A stretch of DNA of 64,000 nt from Pedobacter frigoris (GCF_005116445.1 NZ_SWBQ01000003.1:124001-188000); one strand, 5' to 3'. Shown: positions 52,212 through 60,478, numbered from the stretch's first letter. The notes: generated by a model from the letters alone, not told the origin. Numbers and translations: made by a program.

Positions 52212-53618
52212 ATGGCAAAATTGTTGATAATTGATGATGAGCGAGCGATAAGAAGCACTTTACGTGAAATCTTAGAATATGAAAATTACGAAGTTGAAGA
52301 TATCGATAATGGAGTTGATGGACTTGAACTGATCAAGAAAAAGAAATTTGATCTCGTACTTTGCGATATCAAAATGAATAAAATGGACGGAATGGAAGTG
52401 CTCGAACAGGCACTGGCATACAGTCCCGATCTTCCTTTCATCATGATCTCCGGACATGGAACGGTGGAGACTGCAATAGAGGCAAGTAAAAAAGGTGCTT
52501 TTGATTTCATTTCAAAACCACCTGATCTGAACAGATTGCTGATTACTGTTAGAAATGCGCTTGACAGGGGTACTTTAGTTACAGAAACCAAGGTTTTAAA
52601 AAGAAAGGTCAGCAAGACGAGAGACATCCTTGGAAGTTCTGACAATATCAATAAAATTAAAGAGACTATAGAACGCGTAGCCCCTACTGAAGCCAGGGTT
52701 TTGATCACCGGTGCAAACGGTAGCGGTAAAGAACTTGTGGCGCGCTGGTTACACGAAAAATCAAACCGTGCCGACAGTCCGCTTATTGAAGTAAACTGTG
52801 CAGCTATTCCATCTGAATTAATTGAAAGTGAACTTTTCGGTCATGAAAAAGGCTCATTTACATCCGCTGTAAAACAGCGTATCGGTAAGTTCGAACTGGC
52901 CAATGGCGGAACACTATTCCTGGATGAAATTGGCGACATGAGTCTTTCTGCGCAGGCAAAGGTACTTCGTGCATTACAGGAGCATAAAATCACACGCGTA
53001 GGCGGTGAAAAAGAGTTTGAAGTAAATGTAAGGGTACTCGCTGCAACCAACAAAGACCTGCTTAAGGAAATAGAAGACGGAAATTTCCGTATGGACTTGT
53101 ATCACCGTCTGAACGTAATTAATATCCATGTACCTCATTTACGTGAGCGTATAGAAGATATTCCTGAAATCGCGCAAAACTTTCTTGAAGACATCTGTAA
53201 GGATTACGGAATGCCTGTCAAAAAGATCAGTGAAGGTGGAATGCTAGCGCTGCAGAACCTGCCATGGACAGGGAATGTTCGTGAGCTGCACAATATGATT
53301 GAACGTTTAATTATCTTAAGTGATAAAGTAATTACAGACCATGATGTTGTTGCTTTTGCTAATCCCGGAGGAGGAACAAACATTGGCTCTTCATCAGGAA
53401 CTAACGGAACATCATCAAGCTCATCGTCTGTTGTACCTAATTATGATAAGTTTACCAACTTCCAGGATTATAAAGACTATGCTGAGCGGGAATTTATCAA
53501 GTTCAAGTTGGAAAAAAACAATTGGAATGTGAGTAAAACTGCTGACGACATTGACATTCAACGCAGTCACCTATACAGCAAAATAGAAAAATACGGACTA
53601 AAAAGAACAGCCGAATAA
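52212..53618 (+). CDS. NtrC-family sigma-54-type response regulator
   Basis: 468 residues. The receiver (1-118) has Asp8-Asp9, phosphoacceptor Asp52 and Lys102. The AAA+ domain (about 140-370) has Walker A Gly-Ala-Asn-Gly-Ser-Gly-Lys-Glu (167-174) and Walker B Leu-Phe-Leu-Asp-Glu-Ile-Gly-Asp. The sigma-54 contact loop reads Gly-Ser-Phe-Thr-Ser-Ala (214-219) instead of GAFTGA. A Ser/Gly-rich linker leads to a Fis-type HTH with Trp-Asn-Val-Ser-Lys-Thr-Ala-Asp-Asp-Ile-Asp-Ile-Gln-Arg-Ser-His-Leu. It should activate sigma-54 promoters when phosphorylated; the altered loop leaves some doubt. The gene ends at a strong terminator. Confidence 0.92.
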   Translation: MAKLLIIDDERAIRSTLREILEYENYEVEDIDNGVDGLELIKKKKFDLVLCDIKMNKMDGMEVLEQALAYSPDLPFIMISGHGTVETAIEASKKGAFDFISKPPDLNRLLITVRNALDRGTLVTETKVLKRKVSKTRDILGSSDNINKIKETIERVAPTEARVLITGANGSGKELVARWLHEKSNRADSPLIEVNCAAIPSELIESELFGHEKGSFTSAVKQRIGKFELANGGTLFLDEIGDMSLSAQAKVLRALQEHKITRVGGEKEFEVNVRVLAATNKDLLKEIEDGNFRMDLYHRLNVINIHVPHLRERIEDIPEIAQNFLEDICKDYGMPVKKISEGGMLALQNLPWTGNVRELHNMIERLIILSDKVITDHDVVAFANPGGGTNIGSSSGTNGTSSSSSSVVPNYDKFTNFQDYKDYAEREFIKFKLEKNNWNVSKTADDIDIQRSHLYSKIEKYGLKRTAE

Positions 53619-53620
53619 TA

Positions 53621-53655
53621 AAAAAGGCCTCTGCAAATTGCAGAGGCCTTTTTTT
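53621..53655 (+). terminator. Strong rho-independent terminator
   Basis: Perfect 12-bp stem AGGCCTCTGCAA (53625-53636) with TTGCAGAGGCCT (53638-53649), flanked by five A and seven T. The A-run makes it potentially bidirectional. The next 135 bases hold no recognisable element. Confidence 0.93.
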
Positions 53656-53792
53656 ATTTCTATGATCATCATTAAATATTGACATGTCATTGATCTCACC
53701 AGTTTCATCATTATTTTTTCGTGTCCATTGTTTTTCGGCAATCCTTTGGTAAAAACGTACTATGGTGACGCCCTCACCAGTTTTTCCCTATT

Positions 53793-53975
53793 TCATACCT
53801 TCCCCCCAAAATTCTTGATCTTCTTTTCTCTGTTCAATAAATGTTCAGCCTGTATCTCCCTTATCCTATCCAGCAACGCATTCTCTTTCTTCAACTTTTC
53901 CCTTTCCGTTTTCAAAAACTCCAATTCCAATATTAATGCTTCATACAGCTTTTTATAATCTAAGTTCATAAACAA
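53793..53975 (-). CDS. Small coiled-coil protein next to sigma factor
   Basis: 60 residues (58 if the second ATG at 53969 is used). The sequence is a single predicted coiled coil with heptads of Leu/Ile and Glu/Lys, from Leu-Tyr-Glu-Ala-Leu to Leu-Asn-Arg-Glu-Lys-Lys. No signal, no Cys. It starts five bases after the sigma factor stop codon, so co-transcription is likely. A role as an anti-sigma or assembly partner is conceivable but unproven; it could also be a structural coil of unrelated function. Confidence 0.5.
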   Translation of the reverse strand: MFMNLDYKKLYEALILELEFLKTEREKLKKENALLDRIREIQAEHLLNREKKIKNFGGKV

Positions 53976-53980
53976 ATGCT

Positions 53981-54835
53981 TTAATAAAACAATTCCAGTT
54001 TCGCTATTTCCTTCAACCTCTTCACCGCCTTCAATTTGATCTGCCGTACCCGTTCCTGCGAAAGCCCTATTATTACTGCCACATCCTCAGATTCCATAGG
54101 TATACCCGTGCCAATCCCGTAACTCAACCTCACTATCAACCCATCCCTTTGCGGCAATCTTGAGAGCAACCTCTCCAACTCCATATTCCTGGACTCCATC
54201 AACAATCCCTCATCAGCCAGCGAAGCGTTCTTATCTTCCAGCACTTCAATCAGACTTCCTTCTTTCCCACTGTCCATATCAATCCCCTTATCCAGTGAAG
54301 ATGCAAAACTGGAGTGCCACAAATGATCCACCACCTTAAACTCAGTCATTCCCACTACCTCACTAACTTCTTCCAGTGTAGGCTGGCGTTCCAACCGTTG
54401 TTCCAGCTCACTCTCCGCTTTGCGGATGTTGTTGATCCCGATAATCACATTCAATGGCAACCGCATTACCCTCCGCTTCTCATCAATAGCCTGGATGATG
54501 CTCTGCCTGATCCACCACACTGCGAAACTGATAAACTTGAATCCCCGGCTGGCGTCAAATAAGCCCGCAGCTTTTATCAGTCCCCGGTTTCCTTCAGCTA
54601 TAAGATCTTCCAGTGAAAGTCCCGCATTCCGGTACTTCTTCGCTACCGACACCACAAATCTCAAATTCGCATTTACCAGCTTATGCAAAGCTGCCTGATC
54701 TCCGTTCCTTGCCTTGTCACTCAGCAACACCTCCTCTTCAGGCTTCAGTAAATCATACTTGGCAATGTCTGCCAGATACCTGTCCAGGATAGGATTATGC
54801 TCTGTAACAGATTGTGTAATTATTATGCCTCTCAT
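53981..54835 (-). CDS. Divergent RpoD-like sigma-70 factor
   Basis: 284 residues with the compact layout of Bacteroidota group 1/2 sigma factors. Region 1.2 Asp-Arg-Tyr-Leu-Ala-Asp-Ile-Ala-Lys; region 2 Ala-Asn-Leu-Arg-Phe-Val-Val-Ser-Val-Ala-Lys-Lys-Tyr and Gly-Phe-Lys-Phe-Ile-Ser-Phe-Ala-Val-Trp-Trp-Ile-Arg-Gln-Ser; region 4 ending Ile-Gly-Leu-Ser-Gln-Glu-Arg-Val-Arg-Gln-Ile-Lys. Several positions differ from the usual RpoD of the phylum (Asn-Arg-Gly for Asn-Leu-Gly, Arg-Val-Met-Arg-Leu-Pro), so this is probably a second, alternative factor. It opens the accessory stretch. Confidence 0.88.
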   Translation of the reverse strand: MRGIIITQSVTEHNPILDRYLADIAKYDLLKPEEEVLLSDKARNGDQAALHKLVNANLRFVVSVAKKYRNAGLSLEDLIAEGNRGLIKAAGLFDASRGFKFISFAVWWIRQSIIQAIDEKRRVMRLPLNVIIGINNIRKAESELEQRLERQPTLEEVSEVVGMTEFKVVDHLWHSSFASSLDKGIDMDSGKEGSLIEVLEDKNASLADEGLLMESRNMELERLLSRLPQRDGLIVRLSYGIGTGIPMESEDVAVIIGLSQERVRQIKLKAVKRLKEIAKLELFY

Positions 54836-54872
54836 TTAAAATTCACAGCGCTAGTCCTTTCAAAATTTTGAT

Positions 54873-54900
54873 CAAAAATATGTGATTAATCATTTCCAAA
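54873..54900 (-). promoter_or_regulatory. Promoter region of the sigma factor with two palindromes
   Basis: Minus-strand TATTTTTG (54873-54880) is a perfect -7 element, with a TTTG at 54897-54900, spaced 16 rather than 19 bases. The palindromes TGATTAATCA (54883-54892) between them and TTTTGATCAAAA (54866-54877) over the start site are candidate operators. Confidence 0.42.
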
Positions 54901-55003
54901 ACGGCACTTTACACCCCAAAAACATTAATATTTTCAGTGTACAAATCACACCTCGGTCGATACATATGCTGGCTTTTTAGGAATTTAACTGTTATCTCTA
55001 AAT

Positions 55004-55243
55004 ATGGCCAGGCAGATCTATAACAAAACTATTTCGGTTGGCGGCGTCGATATTTTTCATCTTGAAGCCGGAGACAGCAAGAATTCTACTTCCTGCTGCG
55101 ATGAACTGCACTTATGAAAGTGTTACAATAGGGATTTACCAAGTGCGCAGATCCATATTATTGATGGGTCTCATATGGTGCTGAAATCAAATTTTGATGA
55201 AGTGCTGAATATAATCAGGACTTTTCAGAAAGAGCCTTCTTAA
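55004..55243 (+). pseudogene. Alpha/beta hydrolase remnant, internal deletion
   Basis: The frame starting at the ATG at 55004 encodes the typical N-terminus of an alpha/beta hydrolase (Ile-Ser-Val-Gly-Gly-Val-Asp-Ile-Phe-His-Leu-Glu-Ala-Gly-Asp), then a short unrelated stretch ending in TGA at 55115-55117. In the same frame the typical C-terminus follows (Asp-Leu-Pro-Ser-Ala-Gln-Ile-His-Ile-Ile-Asp-Gly-Ser-His-Met, then Ile-Ile-Arg-Thr-Phe) to a TAA at 55241. About 200 residues including the nucleophile are missing; the His of Gly-Ser-His would be the catalytic one. Confidence 0.72.
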
Positions 55244-55658
55244 AAGCTCTCGGACTTATGCCCTCATGTTTCCTAAAACACCTGCTAAACCAGGTCGGGT
55301 CACTAACGCCCAGTTCGTAACTGATTTGTTTAATATTCAGGGTACTATATTTTAACAACTTTAATGCTTCCTGATGGATCCTTTCGTCAATCAAGCGATG
55401 AACCGTTTTACTTAGATAACACTTAGTGAGGCCATTCAAAACCTCCAGATTCAATTTCAGTTCCTTGCTATAAAACTCAGGACCATGTTCAGCTCTAAAG
55501 TGAACTTCCAGCAACTCCAAAAAATTTGTCACGACATGCATATCTGGAGGAATATAGTTTCCATCGCTGAAAACCTCGAGATTCTTTATTTCTGACAGCT
55601 TTAAATTAAGCATAATATCTTCAAAATAAGTTTCAAACCCCTTCCCTGCAAAATTACA
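55215..55658 (-). pseudogene. AraC-family regulator, 5'-truncated
   Basis: From an ATG at 55613 the frame gives 132 residues ending in an AraC-type double HTH: Ala-Leu-Lys-Leu-Leu-Lys-Tyr-Ser-Thr-Leu-Asn-Ile-Lys-Gln-Ile-Ser-Tyr-Glu-Leu-Gly, then Asp-Pro-Thr-Trp-Phe-Ser-Arg-Cys-Phe-Arg-Lys-His. Plausible coding continues 15 codons upstream of the ATG (Gly-Phe-Glu-Thr-Tyr-Phe-Glu-Asp-Ile) to a stop at 55659. The N-terminal cupin domain of about 150 residues is absent. The 3' end overlaps the hydrolase remnant, suggesting one decayed regulator-enzyme pair. A short functional DNA-binding protein cannot be excluded. Confidence 0.65.
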
Positions 55659-55661
55659 TTA

Positions 55662-55905
55662 AACCGTAGCTAAAGTGTTAACATTTCTGTCAAATAATTC
55701 AATCCCATACACCAATGCCTACTCCAACGTCTTCACAGTATCAGCAATCCTCATACCCACATCATCGATATAAACCAACAACTACATAGAAAAATAAATT
55801 TATTATTTATTGCTAAAAGGGATTAGGGCATCCTGTATAAACTTAGGACCATTCTCCCTCCTTTCGCCTTGCACTTGTATCTCCTGGGGTGATGCGCCGT
55901 ACCTT
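55662..55905. other. Intergenic stretch without recognisable gene
   Basis: No convincing coding frame, RNA or promoter was found. Short minus-strand frames near 55720-55800 are too brief to assign. The sequence leads into the inverted repeat at 55906. Confidence 0.5.
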
Positions 55906-55988
55906 CTGGGGTATTGATTCGATTGTGAGCGAATCAATACCCCAGATGAACCGGAGTTGAACCGGAGTTGAAGCGAACTCAGGGCGAA
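55906..55988. repeat. Perfect 16-bp inverted repeat followed by 11-bp-phased direct repeats
   Basis: CTGGGGTATTGATTCG (55906-55921) and CGAATCAATACCCCAG (55930-55945) pair perfectly around an eight-base loop. From 55945 four 11-bp units follow (GATGAACCGGA, GTTGAACCGGA, GTTGAAGCGAA, CTCAGGGCGAA). CTGGGGT also occurs 22 bases before the left arm. No T-run follows, so it is not a normal terminator. The only long frame through it (minus strand, 55803-56021) is repeat-derived. Confidence 0.85.
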
Positions 55989-56063
55989 GGGAAAGCAAAA
56001 GGAAGCTGGATGCTTAAACAAAAAAAAACCTGCATTGTTAAATACTCATAAACAGTTAAGACA

Positions 56064-56297
56064 ATGGAACAATTCAGAATAGAAGTAGCTGACAATGGAC
56101 AAGGGAGATTTTACAACATAAAACCTTTAGGTAACCAGCGCTATCAAATCTATATAGAAGAACAAACAATCGGAACTATACAACTCGATGAAAAAGACCA
56201 TGCCCGTTGCGAAAGTCAAGGATGTGAACTAGATACGCCACTACTCAACTCCATAAGAGATCAAATTCAGTTCCACGAAAAATGGAAACTTACATGA
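56064..56297 (+). CDS. Small conserved-looking hypothetical protein
   Basis: 77 residues, acidic, no signal or membrane helix. The first 45 residues look like a small beta-sheet (Phe-Arg-Ile-Glu-Val...Tyr-Gln-Ile-Tyr-Ile-Glu-Glu-Gln-Thr-Ile-Gly-Thr-Ile-Gln-Leu), followed by a helix. Two Cys in Cys-Glu-Ser-Gln-Gly-Cys-Glu could bind a metal or form a disulfide. I do not recognise a family. It lies in the accessory stretch, without operon partners. Confidence 0.55.
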   Translation: MEQFRIEVADNGQGRFYNIKPLGNQRYQIYIEEQTIGTIQLDEKDHARCESQGCELDTPLLNSIRDQIQFHEKWKLT

Positions 56298-56489
56298 TCA
56301 ACAATGCATACTTTCTTCAACAAATTTATGACTTAGCTGACCGGGCACATGGCGAACTATGAAGCCATTCTCGTCTGAACCTTCCTGGTTATAGCTAAAA
56401 CTATATTCATTTCGGCTTGTTATTACAAAACCAGCAACACCTGCAATTCACAGCAGCCTGCCGTCTCAATAGAAAATAAATTTGAAGCT

Positions 56490-56738
56490 ATGGAAAATCA
56501 TAAAACACCAAAACCAGGATCATCGGAATACAATATTGAAAAAACAGAATCACTAACTACCCCAAAATTCAATAGTACTACCGAGCGCAGAGAAAGTGGA
56601 GAACTGCCCGCCACCGAAAATCTAAATGACCAGTCCGACACCCAGGAACGCACAACCGAAAAAGGCCCATCCAAGCCTGACCTTGGCAACGAGCGGCGAG
56701 ACGATGAAGAACAACGCGAGAAATTGATCACCCCTTGA
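56490..56738 (+). CDS. Small disordered hydrophilic protein
   Basis: 82 residues, almost entirely Glu, Lys, Arg, Asn, Ser, Thr and Pro, with hardly any hydrophobic residue, so intrinsically disordered. Examples are Thr-Thr-Glu-Lys-Gly-Pro-Ser-Lys-Pro and Asn-Glu-Arg-Arg-Asp-Asp-Glu-Glu-Gln-Arg. The ATG follows an A-rich leader. A minus-strand frame over the same bases gives a Ser/Arg-rich product that looks less like a protein. Function unknown; it may be a spurious frame. Confidence 0.42.
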   Translation: MENHKTPKPGSSEYNIEKTESLTTPKFNSTTERRESGELPATENLNDQSDTQERTTEKGPSKPDLGNERRDDEEQREKLITP

Positions 56739-56797
56739 GGTAGTTTTCTGTGTGTGTTAAGTAGAAAGATCTTGCCGATTCCCAAAAACTGGCACAA

Positions 56798-57202
56798 TTG
56801 ATGTTTGGTGTCATACGCGTAACTTTACCGGAGACTGACATGAACAAAAATTTTCACTGCCATTCCTTTTTGGACAATCAAACATTTGCCATACTTGAAA
56901 TATCGACGAAACAACCTTTTGTCAACATAACTCCGATTAGTTATTACTGGTTACTGGTCCATAAGCACGGGCTTTGCGTTTGTGAGCTACATATGAATTC
57001 AAGGGATGATTCTGCGTCTGTGCATGAACGTTTCTTTGATATGGGTTATCTGAAATATGATGCCAGCACGGGCGTCTTTATTACTCAGGAAAACAACCAG
57101 TTGCATCCACTGCACAATATAAATTGCAGTGAGATACCTGAAAATATACGCCTGGCGGTAGAAAATTATCTAAGCCAGATAATCAGCCTGTCTGCTAAGT
57201 AA
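56798..57202 (+). CDS. Hypothetical protein of the accessory stretch
   Basis: 134 residues, or 120 from the ATG at 56840, which removes a poorly structured start. No signal or membrane segment. It has several His and Cys (Phe-His-Cys-His near the start, His-Lys-His-Gly-Leu-Cys-Val-Cys-Glu-Leu-His in the middle), a possible metal site. No family recognised. The last 33 bases overlap the end of the ClC pseudogene on the other strand. Confidence 0.5.
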   Translation: MMFGVIRVTLPETDMNKNFHCHSFLDNQTFAILEISTKQPFVNITPISYYWLLVHKHGLCVCELHMNSRDDSASVHERFFDMGYLKYDASTGVFITQENNQLHPLHNINCSEIPENIRLAVENYLSQIISLSAK

Positions 57203-58912
57203 AGCGCGATATTTGTTGAACACAGCTGTTTTAGAAATGAAGCCGAGATATCTACCCTCCTGATCCAGCACAGGTAAAAGCCATACATTGTCCTTTTCCA
57301 TTTTCTGAAGTACAACTTTCATACTACTATCCTCAAATATTGCCGCCGGAGCGGCTTGCATCAGGTCATTTACAGTATGTTCTTTATCGTCCATTTTCCT
57401 TTTCAGCACGTCCTCTACATATACCAAACCTTTAAAGCCTCCATCATTCCCCAACACAGGGAAAATATTTCGCTTTGACTGCAAGATATCAGTCATTTTC
57501 TCTGCAATGAGTTCATCTTCATGCAGACTGAGGTAATCCTTTTCAATTAAATGTTTCAACTTCATCATTTGAAGAACGGTACTGTCTTTATCCTCGTGTG
57601 ACATCAGGTCACCACTTTCGGCCAGCGGACGGGTATAGATAGAGTACTTATTTTTGCCCCGGTTGATGAGGTAAGCGATCGCGGAGGTAATCATCAGGGG
57701 AACCATCAATATGTATCTGCCCGTAATCTCAGCGATTAGAAATATGCCTGTAAGTGGTGCGTGCATAATTGCACTTAACGACGCCGCCATGCCCGCTACA
57801 ATAAAGTTAGCCACGTTCAGGTGCGCAATGCCCATAGTATTTGCGGAGAAAGCAACAACAAAACCCAGCAAACCGCCTACAATCAGGGTTACAAGGGTGG
57901 CTACGGATTTGGCGAAGACAGTGATAATGTTAAAGAGAATGACCAGCCAGGAATATTGCTGTATTCTGAAAAGATACTATTGGTGATCACTGTTGTATAA
58001 TTTCCTCCCAGCAGATTTCTGATAGTTACATAGCCTTCTCCGTAGAGAGTTGGGAACAGAAACACCATCAGTCCGAGTACAAGGCCTCCAATTACAACTT
58101 TCTTATAGGGATGTTTAATCTTGTAAAACCAGGACTTGATCTTTTAATTCGCTTTGGTAAAATAAATGGAAAAAAATCCAATGATAATGGCAAGTATGAT
58201 GTAATAGATCAGGGCATCAAACCTCCATCCTTCTATGACCAGGTAAAAGAGCTGCTCATTGAAGAAAAAACGGGATACTACTGCCCCGCAGTTGCCGAGG
58301 CCAGCAATAGTGGGATAAATGCTGGTATGGTAAATTCGGGAAGCAAGATTTCAATTGCAAATACAATACCAGCGATGGGACTATAGAACGCGGCCGAAAT
58401 ACCCGCGGCTGCACTGCATGCGAGCAACATAGTGGTTTCTCTATAGGATAGTCCGAGGAAATGACCGACAACAGATCCTATGCCTGATCCACTGGTTACG
58501 ATAGGTGCTTCCATCCCTGTGGATCCGCCGAAACCTACGGTAAGTGCTGCTGTGTAATCTGCGAATAGATGTTATGGAGTTCTACTTTACTGGATTTCTA
58601 GGAAATTGTATAGAGCAATGGGGTGAGTCCGGTTTCAAATTTACCACGCCTGATAAACCTGCGTACATACATGACGGAGAGCAGGATGCCAATGAACGGA
58701 AAAAAGAAAAACAGGTAGTATTTATACTGCCAGTGAAAACCTGTTTGCAAAAACTCTTCAATATGATGGGTTACGGTTTTCAGAAGTGCCGCTGCAAGAC
58801 CTGCCAGTACGCCAACAATCAGCGCCACAATGACCAGGAAATTCCTGTTTGATATTTTAGTTTTCCGGTAGTGGTTAATCGCGTCAACATAATTTACCAG
58901 CCGTACATACAT
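57170..58912 (-). pseudogene. ClC chloride channel with CBS domains, frameshifted
   Basis: Three minus-strand frames carry consecutive parts of one ClC protein. 58912-58598 holds the first helices, ending at an in-frame TAG. The Gly-Ser-Thr-Gly-Met-Glu-Ala-Pro filter motif and next helices lie in 58514-58278, after a frameshift near 58553. The following helices resume in another frame and stop at a TAA near 58147. 57871-57170 encodes the last helices and two CBS domains. The Gly-Gly-x-x-Gly-Gly-x-Phe-x-Pro-Ser-Leu filter segment expected before Leu-Leu-Gly-Phe-Val-Val-Ala-Phe is deleted. Several independent lesions make a sequencing error unlikely as the whole explanation. Confidence 0.85.
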
Positions 58913-58922
58913 AATTTAAAAT

Positions 58923-59645
58923 TTAGGCATCAAATTTATCTAACAATTTGATGAGGGTTGCCAAATCTTTTGGGTATGGAGCGTCGATAAATATATCCTG
59001 TTCGTCTATTCCTTTGAAGGTGACATACCTCGCATGTAAAGCAAAACGCTTCATAATGGGTTGCTCTTCATCATCCTTAGCGATGCGGTAACCTTTTTTC
59101 ATGCTGGAAAGATAAACCGGCTTTCCCTTGTACATGATGTCGCCAACTATGGCAGCACGCTGGGTTGCGAGGTGAATCCGGATCTGGTGCATCCTGCCGG
59201 TTACGGGCTTGCATTCTACCAGCGTATAATGTCTGTAATTCTTAATGGTATTGAAATAGGTTTCGGCACGTTTGCCTTCCTTCCTGTCTATGGTGACATT
59301 TTTATTGCCATCATTCAGAATCGGCAGATCTATGAACAGGTCATTAAATATAAACTGACCGTCTACCACAGCATGGTAAACCTTATTTACTTTACGGCGC
59401 TCAAACTGCATGGAGACATGACGGTAAGCTTCCGGTGTTTTGGCAATGATAATTGCACCGGAAGTTTCTTTATCCAAACGATGACATACCTGGGCATCTG
59501 AAGAATATTGTTTTGCCAGACGAAGGATATTTACTTCACCTGAACCACCGCGCTCATCAAGCGATGCAACAAATGGTGGCTTATTTACAACGATATAATC
59601 ATCGTTTTCGAACAGTATAAGGTCTTTAAAATTTGGGTACTTCAC
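58923..59645 (-). CDS. RluA-family RNA pseudouridine synthase
   Basis: 240 residues. The catalytic Asp is in His-Arg-Leu-Asp-Lys-Glu-Thr-Ser-Gly (about 57-65). Asp-Asp-Tyr-Ile-Val-Val-Asn-Lys-Pro-Pro near the start and Gly-Arg-Met-His-Gln-Ile-Arg-Ile-His-Leu near 149 are family motifs. There is no N-terminal S4 domain, as in RluA/RluC short forms and TruC. It isomerises uridines in rRNA or tRNA; the target site cannot be read. Confidence 0.92.
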   Translation of the reverse strand: MKYPNFKDLILFENDDYIVVNKPPFVASLDERGGSGEVNILRLAKQYSSDAQVCHRLDKETSGAIIIAKTPEAYRHVSMQFERRKVNKVYHAVVDGQFIFNDLFIDLPILNDGNKNVTIDRKEGKRAETYFNTIKNYRHYTLVECKPVTGRMHQIRIHLATQRAAIVGDIMYKGKPVYLSSMKKGYRIAKDDEEQPIMKRFALHARYVTFKGIDEQDIFIDAPYPKDLATLIKLLDKFDA

Positions 59646-59714
59646 TCGGTAATTTTATGTAAAACACAAAAGTACGTATTTTCCTGTCATTGGGAGGAAG
59701 AATGACCGTGTGTT

Positions 59715-60404
59715 TTAAGAAAGCTCAAATTTATAGCCTACTCCCTTAACTGTTGCCACATAATTTTCTCCCAGCTTTTCACGGAGTTTACGGATGTGTA
59801 CATCAATCGTTCGGTTGGTGACTACTACTGAATCTTCCCATATATTCTTTAAGATAGACTCTCTCGTGTATACCTTTCCCGGTTTAGAGGCCAGCAGATA
59901 GAGCAGTTCAAATTCTTTTTTAGCCAACACCACTTTTTGTCCGCTCTGATACACCAGGTATGCTTCTCTGTCTATAACAAGATCCCCTATTTCAACTTTA
60001 TTATCAGATACCTCATCAGCACTTGAATTCCTTCTTAATATGGCATTGATGCGGCTTACCAGTGCCCTGGGCTTAATTGGTTTAGCGATATAATCATCTG
60101 CACCTACATTAAAACCTGCGATTTCCGAATACTCTTCACTGCGGGCTGTTAAAAACACCATAAACGTGTTTTTGAACTCAGGAATCGCACGCATGAGTCT
60201 GCATGCCTCTATGCCATCCATTTTGGGCATCATGATGTCCAGGATGATTAAATCAGGGTGAACTTTCTTTGCGATGCTGATACCCTCCTGACCATTATTA
60301 GCCAAAAATACCTGATATCCCTCCTTTTTTAGGTTATATTCAATTAACTCTAAAATATCTGGTTCATCATCAACAATCAGTATCTTCTGTTTTACGGTGC
60401 TCAT
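59715..60404 (-). CDS. OmpR/PhoB-family response regulator
   Basis: 229 residues. The receiver (about 7-125) has Asp-Asp-Glu-Pro-Asp-Ile, phospho-Asp in Ile-Ile-Leu-Asp-Ile-Met-Met-Pro, Thr-Ala-Arg-Ser and Lys in Ile-Ala-Lys-Pro-Ile. A winged helix follows, with Leu-Tyr-Leu-Leu-Ala-Ser-Lys-Pro-Gly-Lys-Val and Arg-Thr-Ile-Asp-Val-His-Ile-Arg-Lys-Leu-Arg-Glu-Lys-Leu-Gly. Upstream are three TTAAC repeats spaced 11 bp, the geometry of Pho boxes, so it is probably PhoB/PhoP-like and autoregulated. The kinase gene is not adjacent. Confidence 0.93.
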   Translation of the reverse strand: MSTVKQKILIVDDEPDILELIEYNLKKEGYQVFLANNGQEGISIAKKVHPDLIILDIMMPKMDGIEACRLMRAIPEFKNTFMVFLTARSEEYSEIAGFNVGADDYIAKPIKPRALVSRINAILRRNSSADEVSDNKVEIGDLVIDREAYLVYQSGQKVVLAKKEFELLYLLASKPGKVYTRESILKNIWEDSVVVTNRTIDVHIRKLREKLGENYVATVKGVGYKFELS

Positions 60405-60451
60405 AGCTTTAATTATTTGTTACGAAATTAGGTAATCAATTATAATATACC

Positions 60452-60478
60452 GTTAAAACGAAGTTAACAAATTGTTAA
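60452..60478 (-). promoter_or_regulatory. Pho-box-like TTAAC repeats upstream of the response regulator
   Basis: On the minus strand TTAAC occurs three times at exactly 11-bp spacing (plus-strand GTTAA at 60452, 60463 and 60474). OmpR/PhoB regulators bind such direct repeats; TTAACA with this spacing is the PhoP box of Bacillus. A near -7 element TATAATTG (60437-60444) lies just downstream, so the repeats would cover the -33 region. The first two also form the palindrome GTTAACAAATTGTTAAC. Confidence 0.62.

Noticed and set aside
52046..52234. 62-residue plus-strand frame
   Set aside because: It lies in the 3' part of RNase P RNA and overlaps the response regulator start; a chance frame.
55720..55800. 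Short minus-strand frame reading Val-Tyr-Ile-Asp-Asp-Val-Gly-Met-Arg-Ile-Ala-Asp-Thr-Val
   Set aside because: It looks like the tail of a protein, but it is about 20 residues between stops and matches no family I can name; too short to call a pseudogene.
55803..56021. 72-residue minus-strand frame
   Set aside because: It runs through the 16-bp inverted repeat and the 11-bp units; its composition is a product of the repeats.
58111..58386. 91-residue plus-strand frame
   Set aside because: Antisense to the ClC pseudogene, where the minus strand clearly encodes ClC helices.
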